Below, piece by piece: positions 47,668 to 60,682 of a stretch of 64,000 bases of DNA. The translations under genes and the position numbers were made by a program. The DNA lies in assembly GCF_040712315.1 (NCBI RefSeq), contig NC_134022.1, positions 7,440,001 through 7,504,000 on the forward strand, read 5' to 3'. The notes under the pieces are model-generated. The model was not told the DNA's origin, did no database searches, and worked only from the letters and a program-made list of their open reading frames with translations. The number at the start of each line of letters is the position of its first letter. Positions within the stretch are counted from its first letter, which is position 1. This DNA comes from Castanea sativa. Its lineage: Eukaryota; Streptophyta; Magnoliopsida; Fagales; Fagaceae.

Positions 47668-49130
47668 TGTACAAGGTATATAATTACTAAATATTGAAGT
47701 CGCTTTAGTAAATAATTCATGGAATATTTATGAATTTTTAAGTATTCCAATCAATTTTCCATAACTTCTAATTATCCAATTAAGTTTCCAAGTTTAAGGG
47801 AAAATTTTATCCTAGTCACTTGCTAAACCAAAGGATTGGGAGAAGTTAAAGGATGTCATAAGATGTTGATTCATGAACTATTTCTATTTTTTATAATTTC
47901 TTTAAGGGAATAATAAAAAAAGTACTTGAATATTTTGACAATTTTTTGTATTTCCTATAAAAGTGGTATTAAAACTTTTCTAAAATAATCTAGAGTCAAT
48001 CTAATGAGTGCCCTTAGAGCATTGGTTAATGATCCATTTTAAGAAAGTTTTGACACCACTTTTATGGGAAATGAAAAAAGCTATCAAAACATTAATTTTT
48101 TTTTCCCATAAAACTTTCTTTAAATTGATTATTTAATCGGACTTCACAAAGTTTACTATATAAATCTTATAAACTAGTGTAACAATTAATGTAATTGATG
48201 AACTTTAACCATCTCATAACTTAATATTTAAATTATCTATTTATGATTAGTAACACATAAGTTTATAAATTTAAAGTAAAATTGGTAGTATCTGTATCAC
48301 TACTCTTATAATAATAATGGTTAGTATTTTAAATTGGGATCAATATTTCAACGTCACGACCAACAACATTTTGTAAGTGTCTTTCCTACCTTATTAAGGA
48401 GATTTCTCTTGCCCTTTTTTTTTCTATTTATTTCATTTTGTTCAAATTCGTATTGAACATTCAAGAACCAAGAACACTAACTAGGACACGTGATTTAAAA
48501 ATTTTTAAAAAAAAATAAATCGGAAGAGAAATATGATTTTATTGATTCATAATCATGGAATGTCAAGGTTTTTAACGGTTGTTCATAGTCTAGAACTCAT
48601 GCTATCCAAGCCAACACATTAGCATTATTGAATGATCATTATCCACTATTTTAGCATAAGAGTAAGTGTAAGAATTAATATTCGTAGTAAAGTATCGCAA
48701 TGCTTGAGTTTATTTAATCCATATAAGTAAAAAATATATATATATATATATATATATAATTCCAACAATTTTAAATTCACCTAAGTAGTTATTTCTTTAT
48801 TTATAATTTTAATGGAAAGTAGTTAAGTAGATATTCATATTCTTACATTCGCCAGGAAACGTGGCCCAAGCCACCCAACTAAACGTATTACCAAAATAAA
48901 AAACAGTTTATTAAATTTTCAGGTGGTTTACTTAATTTTAAAGTTTAGGAAATTTAAAATATTACTTCAACAAAAAATCCCACTTTAAAGAGTGTCAACA
49001 ATTTCAAAATATATATTTTTTTTAAATTTAATTTTTTTTGACATCTATAATCACGCGAATAATTTTTTTTGGATATAATTAAGTCCACAATTATACTGTA
49101 TTAATTTAGCCTATTTAGGATGTCAAAAAT
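47668..49130. repeat. Duplicated unit B, upstream part
   Basis: It is paralogous to unit A upstream DNA (43300-45090). The two copies differ by about one base in ten by eye and by several indels. It is non-coding. Confidence 0.7.
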
Positions 49131-49285
49131 AGTGACACGTGGTGAAAAGTGGCGGTAGGAATCTCGGAAAAAACGAATAGAAAATCGCCACGTCAGATGA
49201 CCAACTAATTTCCCTGTAGTAAACCCCACACAAGTCACCAACGGTCCAACTCAAACACACACACAGAAGGCTATAAATAGGCTGC
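49130..49285 (+). promoter_or_regulatory. DREB2 promoter: G-box, ACGT element, TATA
   Basis: CACGTG sits at 49136-49141 within GACACGTGG, an ABRE/G-box type site for bZIP factors. A second ACGT core, CCACGTCA, is at 49188-49195. TATAAATA is at 49272-49279. Known DREB2 genes respond to drought and heat through such sites, so ABA or stress input is inferred. The same order of sites survives in the remnants at 31611 and 45393. Confidence 0.65.
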
Positions 49286-49462
49286 TTTGTCTTTGCTTTG
49301 CACGCACACACACACTCTCAAAAACAACACACTGAAATCAGAGACAAAGCAAAAGCTCTCTCTCACTATCACTCTCACTCTCACTCTCTCAAAAATCAAT
49401 CAACCCCATTAATCCGATATTCACAAAGGGCTTGCTTTCTTCTTCAACTCACTCTCGCTGAG

Positions 49463-49824
49463 GTTCGTTTTCTTTTTCTTTACACTGTTTCTTTTTTTTT
49501 TTCTTTTTTTTTTGTTCTTTGTTCTATATTTCTCCTTTTCCGTTTCGGTTTCGGATTTCTTTTTCTTTTTTTTCTTTTCTGGTGTTTTGTTGTATAAAGC
49601 TTTTTGATTAGTTCGGTTTAGGGAATTCAAATGTTGCTCCCTGAGTCTTTAGGGTTTCTGGGTTTTTTTTTTTTTTTTTTTGAATGTGGGTATTATTGGA
49701 GTTTTCTTCTTGTTAATTCGTTTATATTTTCAAATTTTGAAAACTGTTTGAATTTTTGGGGTTTTTTTGCAAAAGGGTTTGTGATTATTCATTTGGGGAT
49801 ATTCAATATTGTTATCTGAATCAG
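49463..49824 (+). other. Predicted intron in the DREB2 5' leader
   Basis: A donor AG|GTTCGT at 49463 and a T-rich tract ending TCAG at 49821-49824 define a likely 362-base leader intron. A purine/CT-rich first leader exon (about 49305-49462) comes before it. The ATG follows 71 bases after the acceptor. Other acceptors (GAACAG at 49845 and 49850) are possible. Confidence 0.5.
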
Positions 49825-49895
49825 GGTTTCCATTGAACAGAACAGAACAGGGCATCATTGGGGTTTTAAGGGTTTATAGTGATCAAGTTGTGGCC

Positions 49896-50876
49896 ATGGA
49901 GTCTTCAAAGAAGAGGAAGAGAAAAGGTGATGGAGTGTCTGTGGCTGAGACATTGGCTAAGTGGAGGGACTACAATGCTCAGGTTGAGTCTTCGGCCAAA
50001 CGTGCACATAAGCTTCCGGCTTTGGGAACGAAGAAGGGATGTATGAAAGGGAAAGGAGGGCCTGAGAATCTACACTGCAATTATAGAGGGGTTAGGCAAA
50101 GGACTTGGGGCAAGTGGGTTGCGGAGATACGGGAGCCTAACAGAGGAAAGAGGCTTTGGCTTGGCACTTTCGAGAATGCTGTTGATGCTGCCTCTGCCTA
50201 CGATGAAGCTGCTAGGGTGATGTATGGTGCCTATGCACGACTCAATTTTCCGGAGTCTGTGTCTACCTTATCTGGCCATACTCCTGGGGAATCTGAGGTT
50301 TCTGCTGATGAGTCTACTGCCATGCCTAGTACAATGGAGTCCACTGCCATGCCTAGTACAAGTGAGTCTACTGCCATGCCAACTACAAGTTGTTTGGTAG
50401 AGGATGAGTCTGGTATAGCAAGCTATTCTAAGGATAGTGGACTGGACCACTTTCTGGGCTGCTCTGAAAATGAGTTTATTGATGTGCAAGAACTTATGGC
50501 ACTGTTAGACAATGATCCTCTTGGCTTCACAGATTCAGAACTGGGTTTTGGTTATGATGGTGATCAACTTGGACTCCCTGCAATGCCAAGTACAAGTAAT
50601 TTGGCGGAGATTGAGACAAATGAGTCTACTGCCATGCCAACTACAAGTAGTTTGGTAGAGGATGAGTCAACAAGCTATTCTGAAAATGAACATTATGATG
50701 TGCAAGAACTTATGGCTTTGTTAGACAATGATCCTCTTGGCTTCACGGATTCAGAACTGAGTTTTGGCTATAATGGTGATCAACCCGGACTCCCTTTCAC
50801 CGAAGCTGCTGTGCCAAGTACAAGTAATTTGGCAGAGACAGAATCTAATGAGCCTACTGGTGTGGATAGTGAATAG
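49896..50876 (+). CDS. DREB2: DREB2-type AP2/ERF transcription factor
   Basis: A 326-aa nuclear activator that would bind dehydration-responsive (DRE, core CCGAC) promoters in drought and heat. The ATG at 49896 is the first in frame and has the context GGCCATGG. Residues 5-10 (KKRKRK) form a nuclear localisation signal. [13 protein letters not shown] (46-58) is the mark of the DREB2 (A-2) group. The AP2 domain covers about 63-119, with [19 protein letters not shown] and RLWLGTF. Residues 139-165 are three tandem ESTAMPxTx nonamers in a Ser/Thr-rich region, where DREB2A has its destabilising segment. The acidic [16 protein letters not shown] block occurs twice (196-211 and 268-283), an internal duplication of the likely activation region. 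The coding part is one exon. It is the only intact member of a local cluster of broken copies. Confidence 0.93.
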   Translation: MESSKKRKRKGDGVSVAETLAKWRDYNAQVESSAKRAHKLPALGTKKGCMKGKGGPENLHCNYRGVRQRTWGKWVAEIREPNRGKRLWLGTFENAVDAASAYDEAARVMYGAYARLNFPESVSTLSGHTPGESEVSADESTAMPSTMESTAMPSTSESTAMPTTSCLVEDESGIASYSKDSGLDHFLGCSENEFIDVQELMALLDNDPLGFTDSELGFGYDGDQLGLPAMPSTSNLAEIETNESTAMPTTSSLVEDESTSYSENEHYDVQELMALLDNDPLGFTDSELSFGYNGDQPGLPFTEAAVPSTSNLAETESNEPTGVDSE

Positions 50877-50989
50877 CAGTACTTGCTGGATTTCTCTATA
50901 GATGACTTTTATGTAGATCTCTGATAAATTTGTATTTACATACTGATTTACTCAATATAATTTTTCATTTTAATTTTCCCATTTTTTTT

Positions 50990-51325
50990 TCTTCCTCCTT
51001 TCTCTTTATTTTATTATATTTTCATCTCAACTGATAGGTTTCTATATGTTTCTATTATTTTATTTTCTTCTCAACTGATAGATTCCTATAATTGCCTGTT
51101 AATGTTAACTCTGAATACTCATTCCTATGGTTTGTGATGCTGTTAAGATCAGTTATTTTTTCTGTTATTATTTAAGTTGGGACTATTTTTTAAAATAATC
51201 ACCTGTAGCCCAGCCTTCAAAAGGACCATGGTTACTAGTGGCTTTGCTTTTATTGATAGTCATTGCTTAGAACTTAAACTTTTCGAATCATGAAGGATTT
51301 CATTCTATACACACTTTATTCAGAA
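50990..51325. repeat. DREB2 3' flank, unit B part shared with unit A
   Basis: It matches 45516-45925 in order (CTTCCTCCTTTC, CTGATAGGTTTCTATATG, AGCCCAGCCTTCAA, GAATCATGAA) and stops at CACTTTATTC. Unit A then continues with AAAAGGGGAAGGAGTATGGGGG, which unit B has only at about 60785. Confidence 0.7.
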
Positions 51326-52124
51326 CCCTATTGATTTAAAATGACAATGACCTTAAAGACTGCAATGTCAACATCATAGCTCCTGCCATCTAATTGGTAT
51401 TTGGTAGACTAAGCTTTGAAGAATTTTTACTTTTCCAGAAAAAAAAAAAAAAAAAAAAAAATGAATGGTTTTAAAATTTTAATGAGTATTAGGTTAGCAA
51501 GACATTAGCTCTGCCTGTGTTGTTCACAGCAGGTCCCAAGCCCAGAAAAAGGAGGATGGCTGTCGTTGTTGTTGTATTAGGTGAGCTGGAATTTATTATT
51601 TGAGTTCACAAAAGTTGGCATGATATGCATGTACTCTTATAGTTTCTGATATATTGGTTGTTACTGAATAGCTGTTCATGCAACTAATAATTGCCTTGCC
51701 AAGTAAATGTTTCACTGATTGTTTTTTCATGCATCTTATTATGGATGTGAACATGGCTGTTACAGTTGAAGGTATTGAAGTTATTGGCAATCTTGCCACT
51801 AAGGTTGCATTTTTCTGGGATGGTATGCTTCTTATTACTAGTCCTGCTTGTAAGTAAAATTATATACTTCTTAAAATGGAAAACGAAAATTAAAATGTCT
51901 ATAGTTTGAGGAAAAGTAAACTTTAAGTCTTGCATTTTGATGCATTTCTTATTTGTTCAATCAGGACCCTGGATAGAAAATTAAATACATGCTATGTGCT
52001 TAGTTCATATCACTTGTTAATAGCTGAAGTTGGCTCTTGGCAATTGGCAGGTTTGTTTGTTGGAAATAGGAATACAAACTAGGAGTAGTTATTAGTATTC
52101 CAAACTTGTTCTCCTCCCCTACAG

Positions 52125-52742
52125 GATGGTCAATTGGAAGCACCTGATGAGCATCCAAAAAAGATGAAATTGTTTCTTATTCATGAAGTAGAGAATTGGG
52201 ATGCTGATTTTTATTCTAAGGTCAATGATGATGTCCCTGTTAACATTGGTGTGTCCTTAATCTTTCTGGGAATTGAAAATATAGCATGTCACTGTAACCT
52301 TCAATTTTTCTACTTTGCAAGAGAGAGAATCTTTTAGGCTATGCAAGAACACATGTTCACATGGAAAATTACAGGGAACCGAGTTCTTCTTTCTCTTGCC
52401 TTGGAATTTTCCCCTGTATACCTCTTTAATATTTGCCACAAAGATATGTGAATTTTATTTCAATTATTTCGCATACCAGCTATTGTTTTGAACACTATTT
52501 AGATCTCAAATTTAACATAAAAAGAAAAGTAATAAAAAATTAGAAAAAAGTAACTATTAGCTGCGTTTGTCATTTGAGAGAACTTGAACCCTATAAGCCT
52601 AAACAGATTATTGTAGTCCATGCTGATTGTTTTGGTTTATCCTTCCTTATACAGATGCCCTGGGAGCAATGCTAACTACTCATTTGGATAAGCCTCACGT
52701 TTATTTTGGGTGAATGAAATCAGGCAAAGTTTTTTCAGAATT
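52125..52742 (+). pseudogene. Beta-1,3-galactosyltransferase exons (broken)
   Basis: Exon 1 (52125-52248) encodes LEAPDEHPKKMKLFLIHE and then VENWDADFYSKVNDDVPVNI. Exon 2 (52655 to about 52742) encodes ALGAMLTTHLDKPHVYFG, a stop, and MKSGKVFSE. Splice sites (ACAG|GATGG; TTG|GTGTGT; ACAG|ATGCC) keep frame across the intron. This matches plant GT31 beta-1,3-galactosyltransferases of the B3GALT12-14 type, where the (D/N)DD motif binds the metal and the block xGCMKSGEVFSEP is usual. The TGA at 52711-52713 replaces that cysteine codon. The upstream exons and the rest of the catalytic domain are not found nearby. It would have been a Golgi glycosyltransferase. Confidence 0.8.
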
Positions 52743-54231
52743 ATGAGTTTAGTAAAAAAAATTAGTTGATGATAGGAAATGTTTAATATTGGAGTATATG
52801 TTTATATTTTTTCCCCATCCTGTCTGAATTATGTAGTTCCCACAAATGGTATGAACTAGAATGGTGGAAATTTGGGGAGAAAAATCACGAGTATTGCATC
52901 CTTTGGTTTTTGCTGTAGCCCAAAAAGTATGGTGTTAGGATGCTTTTCCCCAAAAGATGACTAGCTCAATTGTGTATGTTCTTGCCAATCTCAGAATATG
53001 ATTTTATTAAATGTGTTTTACAATGTCTGTTCGCACTGCATGTTCAAAATACTTTTCTTCTTTATGCAAAAATATCCACTTACTGCAATTTCCTCTCAAA
53101 CTTTGAGTTGAATAGAGTGAGATGGGCAAGGGTTGGTGTCTTAAAGTGTTCATTCTGTTTTGTGAGGTGCATATGTGTATAACAAAATATTTAGTTTTTT
53201 CCTTGAAAATAATGTGCTTATAAAAGTACTGCCCTAATTGTAGCATTTTGCTCCAATGTAGTATAGTGCGAATTCCAAACTCCTGTTTCAACAGCCAGTA
53301 TTGATAATCTGTATTGTTTTGGGAGGAAATGTTTTGGAGCTGAATGCTTGGTTTTAGACAACTAAGTAATGCACATGAATCTAGGATTTTGGCATTCATG
53401 CAGGCTGTGCAGCTCCCTGTTCTTAACATCCTATTTTTTGTACCTACCTTTTCAGTTGACCCAAAATATGTCTCTTGTACGTCACGGATTCTTTTGACAT
53501 GCTCCGGGGGAGATGTATGTCATGTCCAGAATACTTGCTCAGTTCATATCGATAAACAGATATTTTCTCCCTCTTTTGTAGTAATATTAATTAGTATATA
53601 GACACAGCTGGCTGGATTGAGTTAGAATGTTTGATGTTTGAATGGATGAGTGTCCAGAGGGAACATTCTAGATGACAAGTGAATGAAATCATGAAAACTT
53701 AGATGAGTGAGAGCTTACATGTAATGTTCTAACAGATCTATTGTAACCATTAATCAATTCATTTTTTTGAGTCAGATCTATGGCATACCCACAAAATTTC
53801 TATGTGTAATATTGTGTTGCTAAACTTGCCTTCTTTTCCAGGAGCATAAGTTTTTAAATAAATTTGTGATCATATCTTGATTAGGGTTATTTCACAATTT
53901 CCAAGGTGCTTATTTCATGGCAGACAGTAGATCTTATTAGAAATGCTCATTTTGAGCCTTTAATTTCTTGATGAAGGGTATGATTATCAAGAAATAATGG
54001 GTCATGGTTCTTGACAAATTCTGAGGGGGAGGGGAGTGGGATTGTATGCTGCATTTGATGTATTTCTCTACATGGTTATTGAAGAAGAAGCTGTGTCTCT
54101 TGAAGAAAAATATCTCTTTTGTTATAGCTTTTCCTTCTTTTCTTTGTTTTATTAATTGTTTTTTTATTTTAAATTTAGTAATGAGCTGGCTGTTTATCCT
54201 TTTTGAGCATGCTGACATTTTTATATCTTGA

Positions 54232-54357
<126 letters not shown>

Positions 54358-56407
54358 TAAAATTTGGCACCTCTATATATATTACACTTACTCATGAGTG
54401 ACACCTTTATATGTTTTCTTATTTTCCCTGGACTTCATTCCTTACTTATGTACATGGAATTAGCAAAATGTTTATTTAAAATTGGGGCAAAGAAGTTTTA
54501 TGTGCTGAAATCACTGCATTTAGGTATGATGACAGATGGGTGATTACTAACATCAAAATGTTTATGCGTACCATTTGGAAGTTATGCTAAATCTAAATGG
54601 AAATGTCTTCATTCAAATTTTAAGCATCTTATGTTGCAAAGTGGATGTTTGTTCCAAACTGCTTTTAACTTGATTTGTTTCATCTTGAGCAAGAGAAGGT
54701 TAAAAGGATTGTACTACATTTGCCCACCTCCCCCACTATCTACTTATTAAAAATGATTTTACTACATTTGGAGGATATGGTTATAATACAACATGTTAAT
54801 TGCTAAATTACTTTCATTATGAAACTGAACTCCAATATTTAATCTGTAGAGATTTCACTTTAAATGCTTGGAGCTTGCATCTTTACTTTTAACGTATGAA
54901 TTGAAGCATGATTAACAGATGCATGCAGAATGTTTCTGAGCTTCATTTTTATGAACTTTAAATTTTCATTGCATTCCTTTATTCTAGGATTAATGCGTTG
55001 AATTTATGTTGACTGAAATAGCACAGAGTACTTTTTAATTATGATAGCTTTCCTTGTTTTATCAACGTTCTTCACCAGCATCAAATAACTAACTTATTTC
55101 TTTTTCTTCTTTTTTTTTCTTTTTCTGTGTATTGCTAGAGAGATTTAAAACTACATTCCCAAATAATTTATTCCTGATCAAGTACTTTTCTGGCTCTCAT
55201 CTTATCATTATTAATTTTTTTCTCTCATGAAAAATGAGCCTTTGATTTTAATCTCATAATTTGAATGTTTAGTTTCTATTTTGTTAAAATTGAACTCCGA
55301 TGTTCATCTCAAAAATTGAATCTGTTATTGAGATCTAAGCTGTTATTTAGTAGTTTCAGCAAGGAAACTGGTGTAAGTGAAATTATCTGATCATTGGGTC
55401 TCCACCTACTACCACTCATGTACAATGAGAACATAAAAGGGGGCAAAAAGATCCTCACTTAATTTTGCAATTTCTTCTTCAGTGTGCCTTCCTGGCATGG
55501 TCTCTAGGAGTGAAAAATGACCATGGCATCATATAGTGCAATGAGATCTATGTCAAATATATGGTGCATTTGTATAAGCTATTGAAAAACTGGGTTTTGA
55601 GTTTAAAATGAGCATTTGTAAAAAAGCTATGAGGAGTTGGGGTTGCAAAACAGAGTTTTGGGTTCTTAAAACACTCTTTTAATCTTCCAAAACCCCTAAC
55701 CAAACGAACCCATGGAAGAATAGTCATCTATCTTGAAAATTATACCCACTGCCTGCTTGAATTGTATATATGTCCAGTAAGTTGTGCTGAATGGACTTGT
55801 ATTATTCTGCATTCCTCTTTATTTCAGTTCCTTGGGAGTTGATGACCATTATCATATGATCAAAGACATTATTTGCTTTCATAATATTGGAAAATACAGC
55901 ATACCTAATGGTTGTTTATAAGATTTTTCTAGTATAGGATAATGTTTGTGCGTGTATTTTTTAATAAATTTTTTGAAAGGTTTTATTATGATGATGACAG
56001 CGATACAGCTGGACAATAAAGATATAGAAGTCTCATTCCGAGCTACATTAGAGATTCATCTGTTGCTGTCATCATGTATGATGTTGCAAGTATTTTGTTT
56101 GGATTTGGTCCTCCAGTTGATTATTTACTTGTCACCAAATTATTTATCACCCCTCCCCCCCACCCAGGTTCATGTGCACATGTTTGTGGGAATATATATC
56201 TTTATAAATTGCATTCCAAGAATGATTAAGTCCCATATGTAGTGGCTTATTGCCTATTTGCATGATCATTTCTTAAGAAGTAATAAACTTGTGTCATTGT
56301 GCTCTTTTGTGATTTTAGACCCATCAACATTCAGGCCTCCTGCTTAATCTCTCTTGATGTGAATCGTGTCTTTGCATAATTGTTGGGGCTTGTTGCCACA
56401 TGCTTGA

Positions 56408-56587
<180 letters not shown>

Positions 56588-58077
56588 TGATTGACTTGGT
56601 TCACTGTGGACTTTTTTTTGGTTTCACTGTACCTGTTATAGTATGTAGCTTAATTAATGAACTAAGTGCACAGAAACAGGCTTATTGCTAACAGTGTTGT
56701 TATTACAAATTTCCTATTAGATTGTTAATTTATTTTTTTCCTCTGCTACACTCACTTCATTGATGTAGGACAACATTGAGCAATTGAATAATGCTATCTA
56801 CAATTTTTCTTATATTAGAGGCAGAGAAGGGAATAATCCCAGATAGCTCTAAAAAAGGTTGAAATGTCTTGTAATTTTAGGGATTCAATAGATTGGGGAG
56901 GATTAGTGTAGGCGAGGTGAGTTTTAATGATACCAAGTTTCAATAGCACTTTGCTGGAAGTTGACAAAAAATTTGCTTACATTTTTTTGAACAGTGTTTG
57001 CTTTTCAAATTTTGGTCAGTAGAACAAAGCCTTAGGATGTTCGGGCTTGGGGTTATGACAAGGAGAGTCATTGGTTCAAAATAGTAAGGTTTTATTTTAT
57101 TTTTCCTCTTTTTATAAGTAACACTTTTAGAAAGAAAGGAAAGGGTTGTGGTTGAATAACTTATTCCTCAAGAGCTTCATGTAGCTGTTTCTATGTGATC
57201 TCTTTTGAATTGAAATAGATTCTTTGAGCTGCTTAGTGCTCCAGCTACTACTGTGAGTAGGACTTGTAAATTTGAGACTATTAATTGAGAAACTCAGGAC
57301 AATAAAACAAAGCCAATGGCTAAGCATAATGATGTGTAGTGCACCTATTCCTTAATGGGATCCCTGCATCTTGTTTCCTACAGCATTTAAAGACACAAAT
57401 GGATCAAGTATAAAACAACAATTCAGCAAAAGTGATTCTTGGTCACTTTCTTGATATTAAAAAAGTTTGCAAATCATTCCAAGTTTAGAAAGACTTTTTG
57501 AAAATTGCTGGTTGGGGTAGGCTTGTCAATAATAGGACAGGAGTCTCAGAGCAGTGCTTATTCTAAGTAGGGCTGCAGACAAGTCAAGTGAAAATTGGCT
57601 ACCTTTAAAGATCCCTTTCATACTATTTTGTTTGTCTTGTTTTTGCTGAAGAAGAGGCAGAGCTACAATTACTCAGAGTTATTCTTCCAGTAGGACTCTG
57701 AAAGTAAAATAGTTGAGTGACTAGACTTAGACATTCTTGCATTGTAACTTTTCTGGGAAGAGTTGGGAAGAACTAGACTCAGGGATTCTTTTTTTATGTG
57801 TCATGCTGCTGACTGATTTAGTATGAGTTTTGTGAGAAGTTAATGGACTCCTAAATAATGCCATGTAAAGTACAATTGGATGATGTATCTGCATGGGATA
57901 TGTAACGACACCATTGGAGTTTTATTTTGTGAATATAAAAATTTAGGAATCAGGAATTTGTAGGTTGAAGTAAACGGTAATGAAGCACAGGGAAAAGGAA
58001 ACAAGGCATATCCTAAGGGAAGGACTGTAGATGGAGCAGATTTACTGAAGAGCATAACCTACGTGGTCATAAGGCTT

Positions 58078-58164
58078 TGTTTGTGCCAATGAGCTCTAGT
58101 TAGAGGGTGTGAGGTTGTGGGTTCAAAACCCACTGAGTGCATGTGTAACTTACCAATCATATTA
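58078..58164 (+). repeat. tRNA-like SINE head in RAB6 intron
   Basis: GCCAATGAGCTCTAGTTAGAGG (A-box-like) and GGGTTCAAAACCC (B-box-like) are spaced as in a tRNA. The tRNA fold is incomplete, so this is more likely a tRNA-derived SINE than a tRNA gene. Confidence 0.4.
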
Positions 58165-58238
58165 ACTACGCACTCTTATCACTATTAATCAATGTGAAAC
58201 TCCACTCACATTGAATAATAATGATAAGAGTGAGTAGT
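58165..58238. repeat. Imperfect hairpin, 32-bp arms
   Basis: The left arm (ACTACGCACTCTTATCACTA...) pairs with the right arm (...TGATAAGAGTGAGTAGT) at about 28 of 32 positions, with a 10-base loop. It directly follows the SINE-like head. Confidence 0.65.
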
Positions 58239-58379
58239 CAATATGACATAATTGGGCCCAAACTTGTAAACTTAAGCTTTTGGGTTAAGCAGCGTCCCTA
58301 TATGTTATATTAACTACTCAATTGAAATCTCCCCAAGGTGTTATCTCCCCAAATATATATATATATACACACACACACT

Positions 58380-58380
58380 C

Positions 58381-58420
<40 letters not shown>
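58380..58420. repeat. (TA)n(CA)n/(GA)n microsatellite
   Basis: TA and CA repeats are followed by a pure GA tract in a RAB6 intron. Confidence 0.9.
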
Positions 58421-58424
<4 letters not shown>

Positions 58425-60682
58425 ATTTACTTTCTATTGGAGTTGCTTCTATGAATCCCTTTAAACTAATTGAGATCAGTTACATGTATCTATCTTTGCT
58501 AGTTTGCCTTCTTAAAGGCCATACATCAAACACTTGTCTGTTTATCATATCTGTCTCAGTGATAGTGGTTCCATCTAAAGTTCACAGAATCTCTTTCATT
58601 TGCTTGTAATGCTTTGAATGGAATTATCTAGGCAATCCTGTGTATATCCACTTCAGTAAAATGACTCTAGGCTATCCCTGTGTAATGCTTGGACTGTATG
58701 TATTTGTTGATGTTGATTATTAATGAAGCTTCAGTCACCTCCCTCTAAGATTTATGGATTTATTCATTTTGAGGAAAAAATCAAAACCATGAGCCTTGCT
58801 AGACCTTGTAAATTCTTAATTATTGTTTCCTGTTGTGACCTAGGCAACTGCCTGGGAATACCAACGACCTAGGGCATTAGGACATCACTTGGGTGAGACT
58901 TTCCTACACATAAACAGATTTCAAATGCATGAATATGTGTCTTTTATAATTTACTTACCATTAAATACTCCAGCTTGAAGTACTAAATGCTTTCTTTTTC
59001 TGTAAGCTGGTCAAGTTGGTGTTCAACATAAAATATGTATTTCCCTGTTTTATCAACAATATTCTCATGTACAAATTTGGAATTCCACAGTCAAGTCTCC
59101 ATAGGGGAAGGAGAAGCCAAAGCTCGTGAGCTTAATGTAATGTTTATTGAAACCAGTGCAAAAGCTGGCTTTAATATAAAGGTATACTCCCTGCTTGAAA
59201 TCCTTTTTTCATATATCATTGTAGTCAATTCTTAGTTTCCTTCCAAGTTGAACCTTCGCAAAATAAGGTTTGATATTTTCATGAGGGCTTTCAGGTCAAC
59301 CTTTGTCTCTCTATCATTGATAAAACATACATGGAATGAACATTCTTTGCCATTTATCTGCTGTATTATCATCAAATGAGATGCTGCCAATAGTCCATTA
59401 GAGCATCTCAGGAATTGGATGCTTTTGACCATCCTAGTTGGTTAATTATTTGACAAGGAATGTCTTGTGTCGAGGGTTAATTTGACCATTTGATATTTAT
59501 TCAACTTATCATCTACCTCATGATTATGATAAGCCTCTATAGTCTTAAAGGTTTGGTAAGCTTATGAGGGCCCTAGATCAACCTTTGTGTTTATAGTCTA
59601 CATTGGGATAAACATAAGTAGAATTTAATGTTGTTTATCATTTATATGTTACACCATTTTGGATAAGATATAGCAAATAGTCCATAATTCTCTTTAAATT
59701 TGGTGTTTTACTCGCTGCTGTTTTGGGGTTTATCAAAAAGATAAAGTGGGTAGACTTCATGGATGTGGTTCCTTCATTCTGATGCAAATGTCTTAAACTA
59801 TTAACTTGGTTTTTTAATATTCAGTTTATTAATGAACCTTTGTCCAGGCACTGTTTCGGAAAATTGCTGCTGCTTTACCAGGAATGGAAACACTCTCTTC
59901 AACAAAGCAAGAAGACATGGTTCATGTGAACTTGAAGTCTACTAGTGGTGGTGCAACACAATCCCAGCCCCAGTCAGGTGGATGCTCTTGTTGAGTGCGG
60001 CATTGTTTTAAAATTTCGAGCAACTATGCTCTATTTCTTGCTGTTTGGGTTTTCAGCCATCTTCGCCCCAGATCTGTAAAGGTTTCATTTAGATTCTTTT
60101 TTCCTTCAAAATACTTGTTGTCGGTTATAATCTTTTACTGCATTGCTTGGGAAATTCTCTTAGAGAACACATGGGTCTGAAGAGCTAGGTGTAGAACTAG
60201 CATTGGGGAATTTGTTGTGTTGGTTAGACGGTCATAACCTCCGAGATATTTAGTAAGATTTATTGACTTGAATAGATTTTGGTATTAAGCATTTGTAAAA
60301 TGAATATTGGGCACATTCTGCACTCTTCTTGCCTTTTTGTATCAGAGATTTTGAGATTTTGAGTTGTAAAACCAAGCTCCATTCGAGGAGAGTATGGAAG
60401 AAAAAGGACTTTATATCAAGGATCAACTGTTCCGAGTCCTCAAAGCATCTAGCATTCCGTTTCGAGTTGGTTAGAAGTAAGATGTGCAGTAAAAATTTTA
60501 GATTTGAATAAATTCACTTTTAGCATTACCAAGATGATGAATAAGTTCTAATGTTCTTATGTTTTGATAGAAGAGACTTTTGAGTTGGTATAGCTCTCTC
60601 TCTATTTAAGTTAAATAATTTAGCTCTCTCTCTATTTTAAGTTAATTAAATAATTTAACTCTCTTAGGATTTTACTCTATTT

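Noticed and set aside
49298..49597. 99-codon plus and 69-codon minus ORFs upstream of DREB2
   Set aside because: They are in the leader and its T-rich intron; the Phe/Leu- and Lys-rich translations come from pyrimidine tracts.
49809..49895. 29-codon N-terminal extension of the DREB2 frame
   Set aside because: The frame opens at TTG, crosses the predicted 3' splice site, and the first ATG (49896) gives the conserved MESSKKRK start also found in every broken copy.
51740..51830. Possible exon reading MAVTVEGIEVIGNLATKVAFF
   Set aside because: It looks mildly coding, but I could not match it to the galactosyltransferase or any family and found no consistent splice sites.
53007..53429. 140-codon minus-strand ORF
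   Set aside because: It lies in the interval between galactosyltransferase and RAB6 exons, with no motif, and is interrupted by AT-rich low-complexity words.
58078..58164. tRNA gene
   Set aside because: A- and B-box-like words are present but the acceptor and anticodon stems do not pair; a SINE head fits better.
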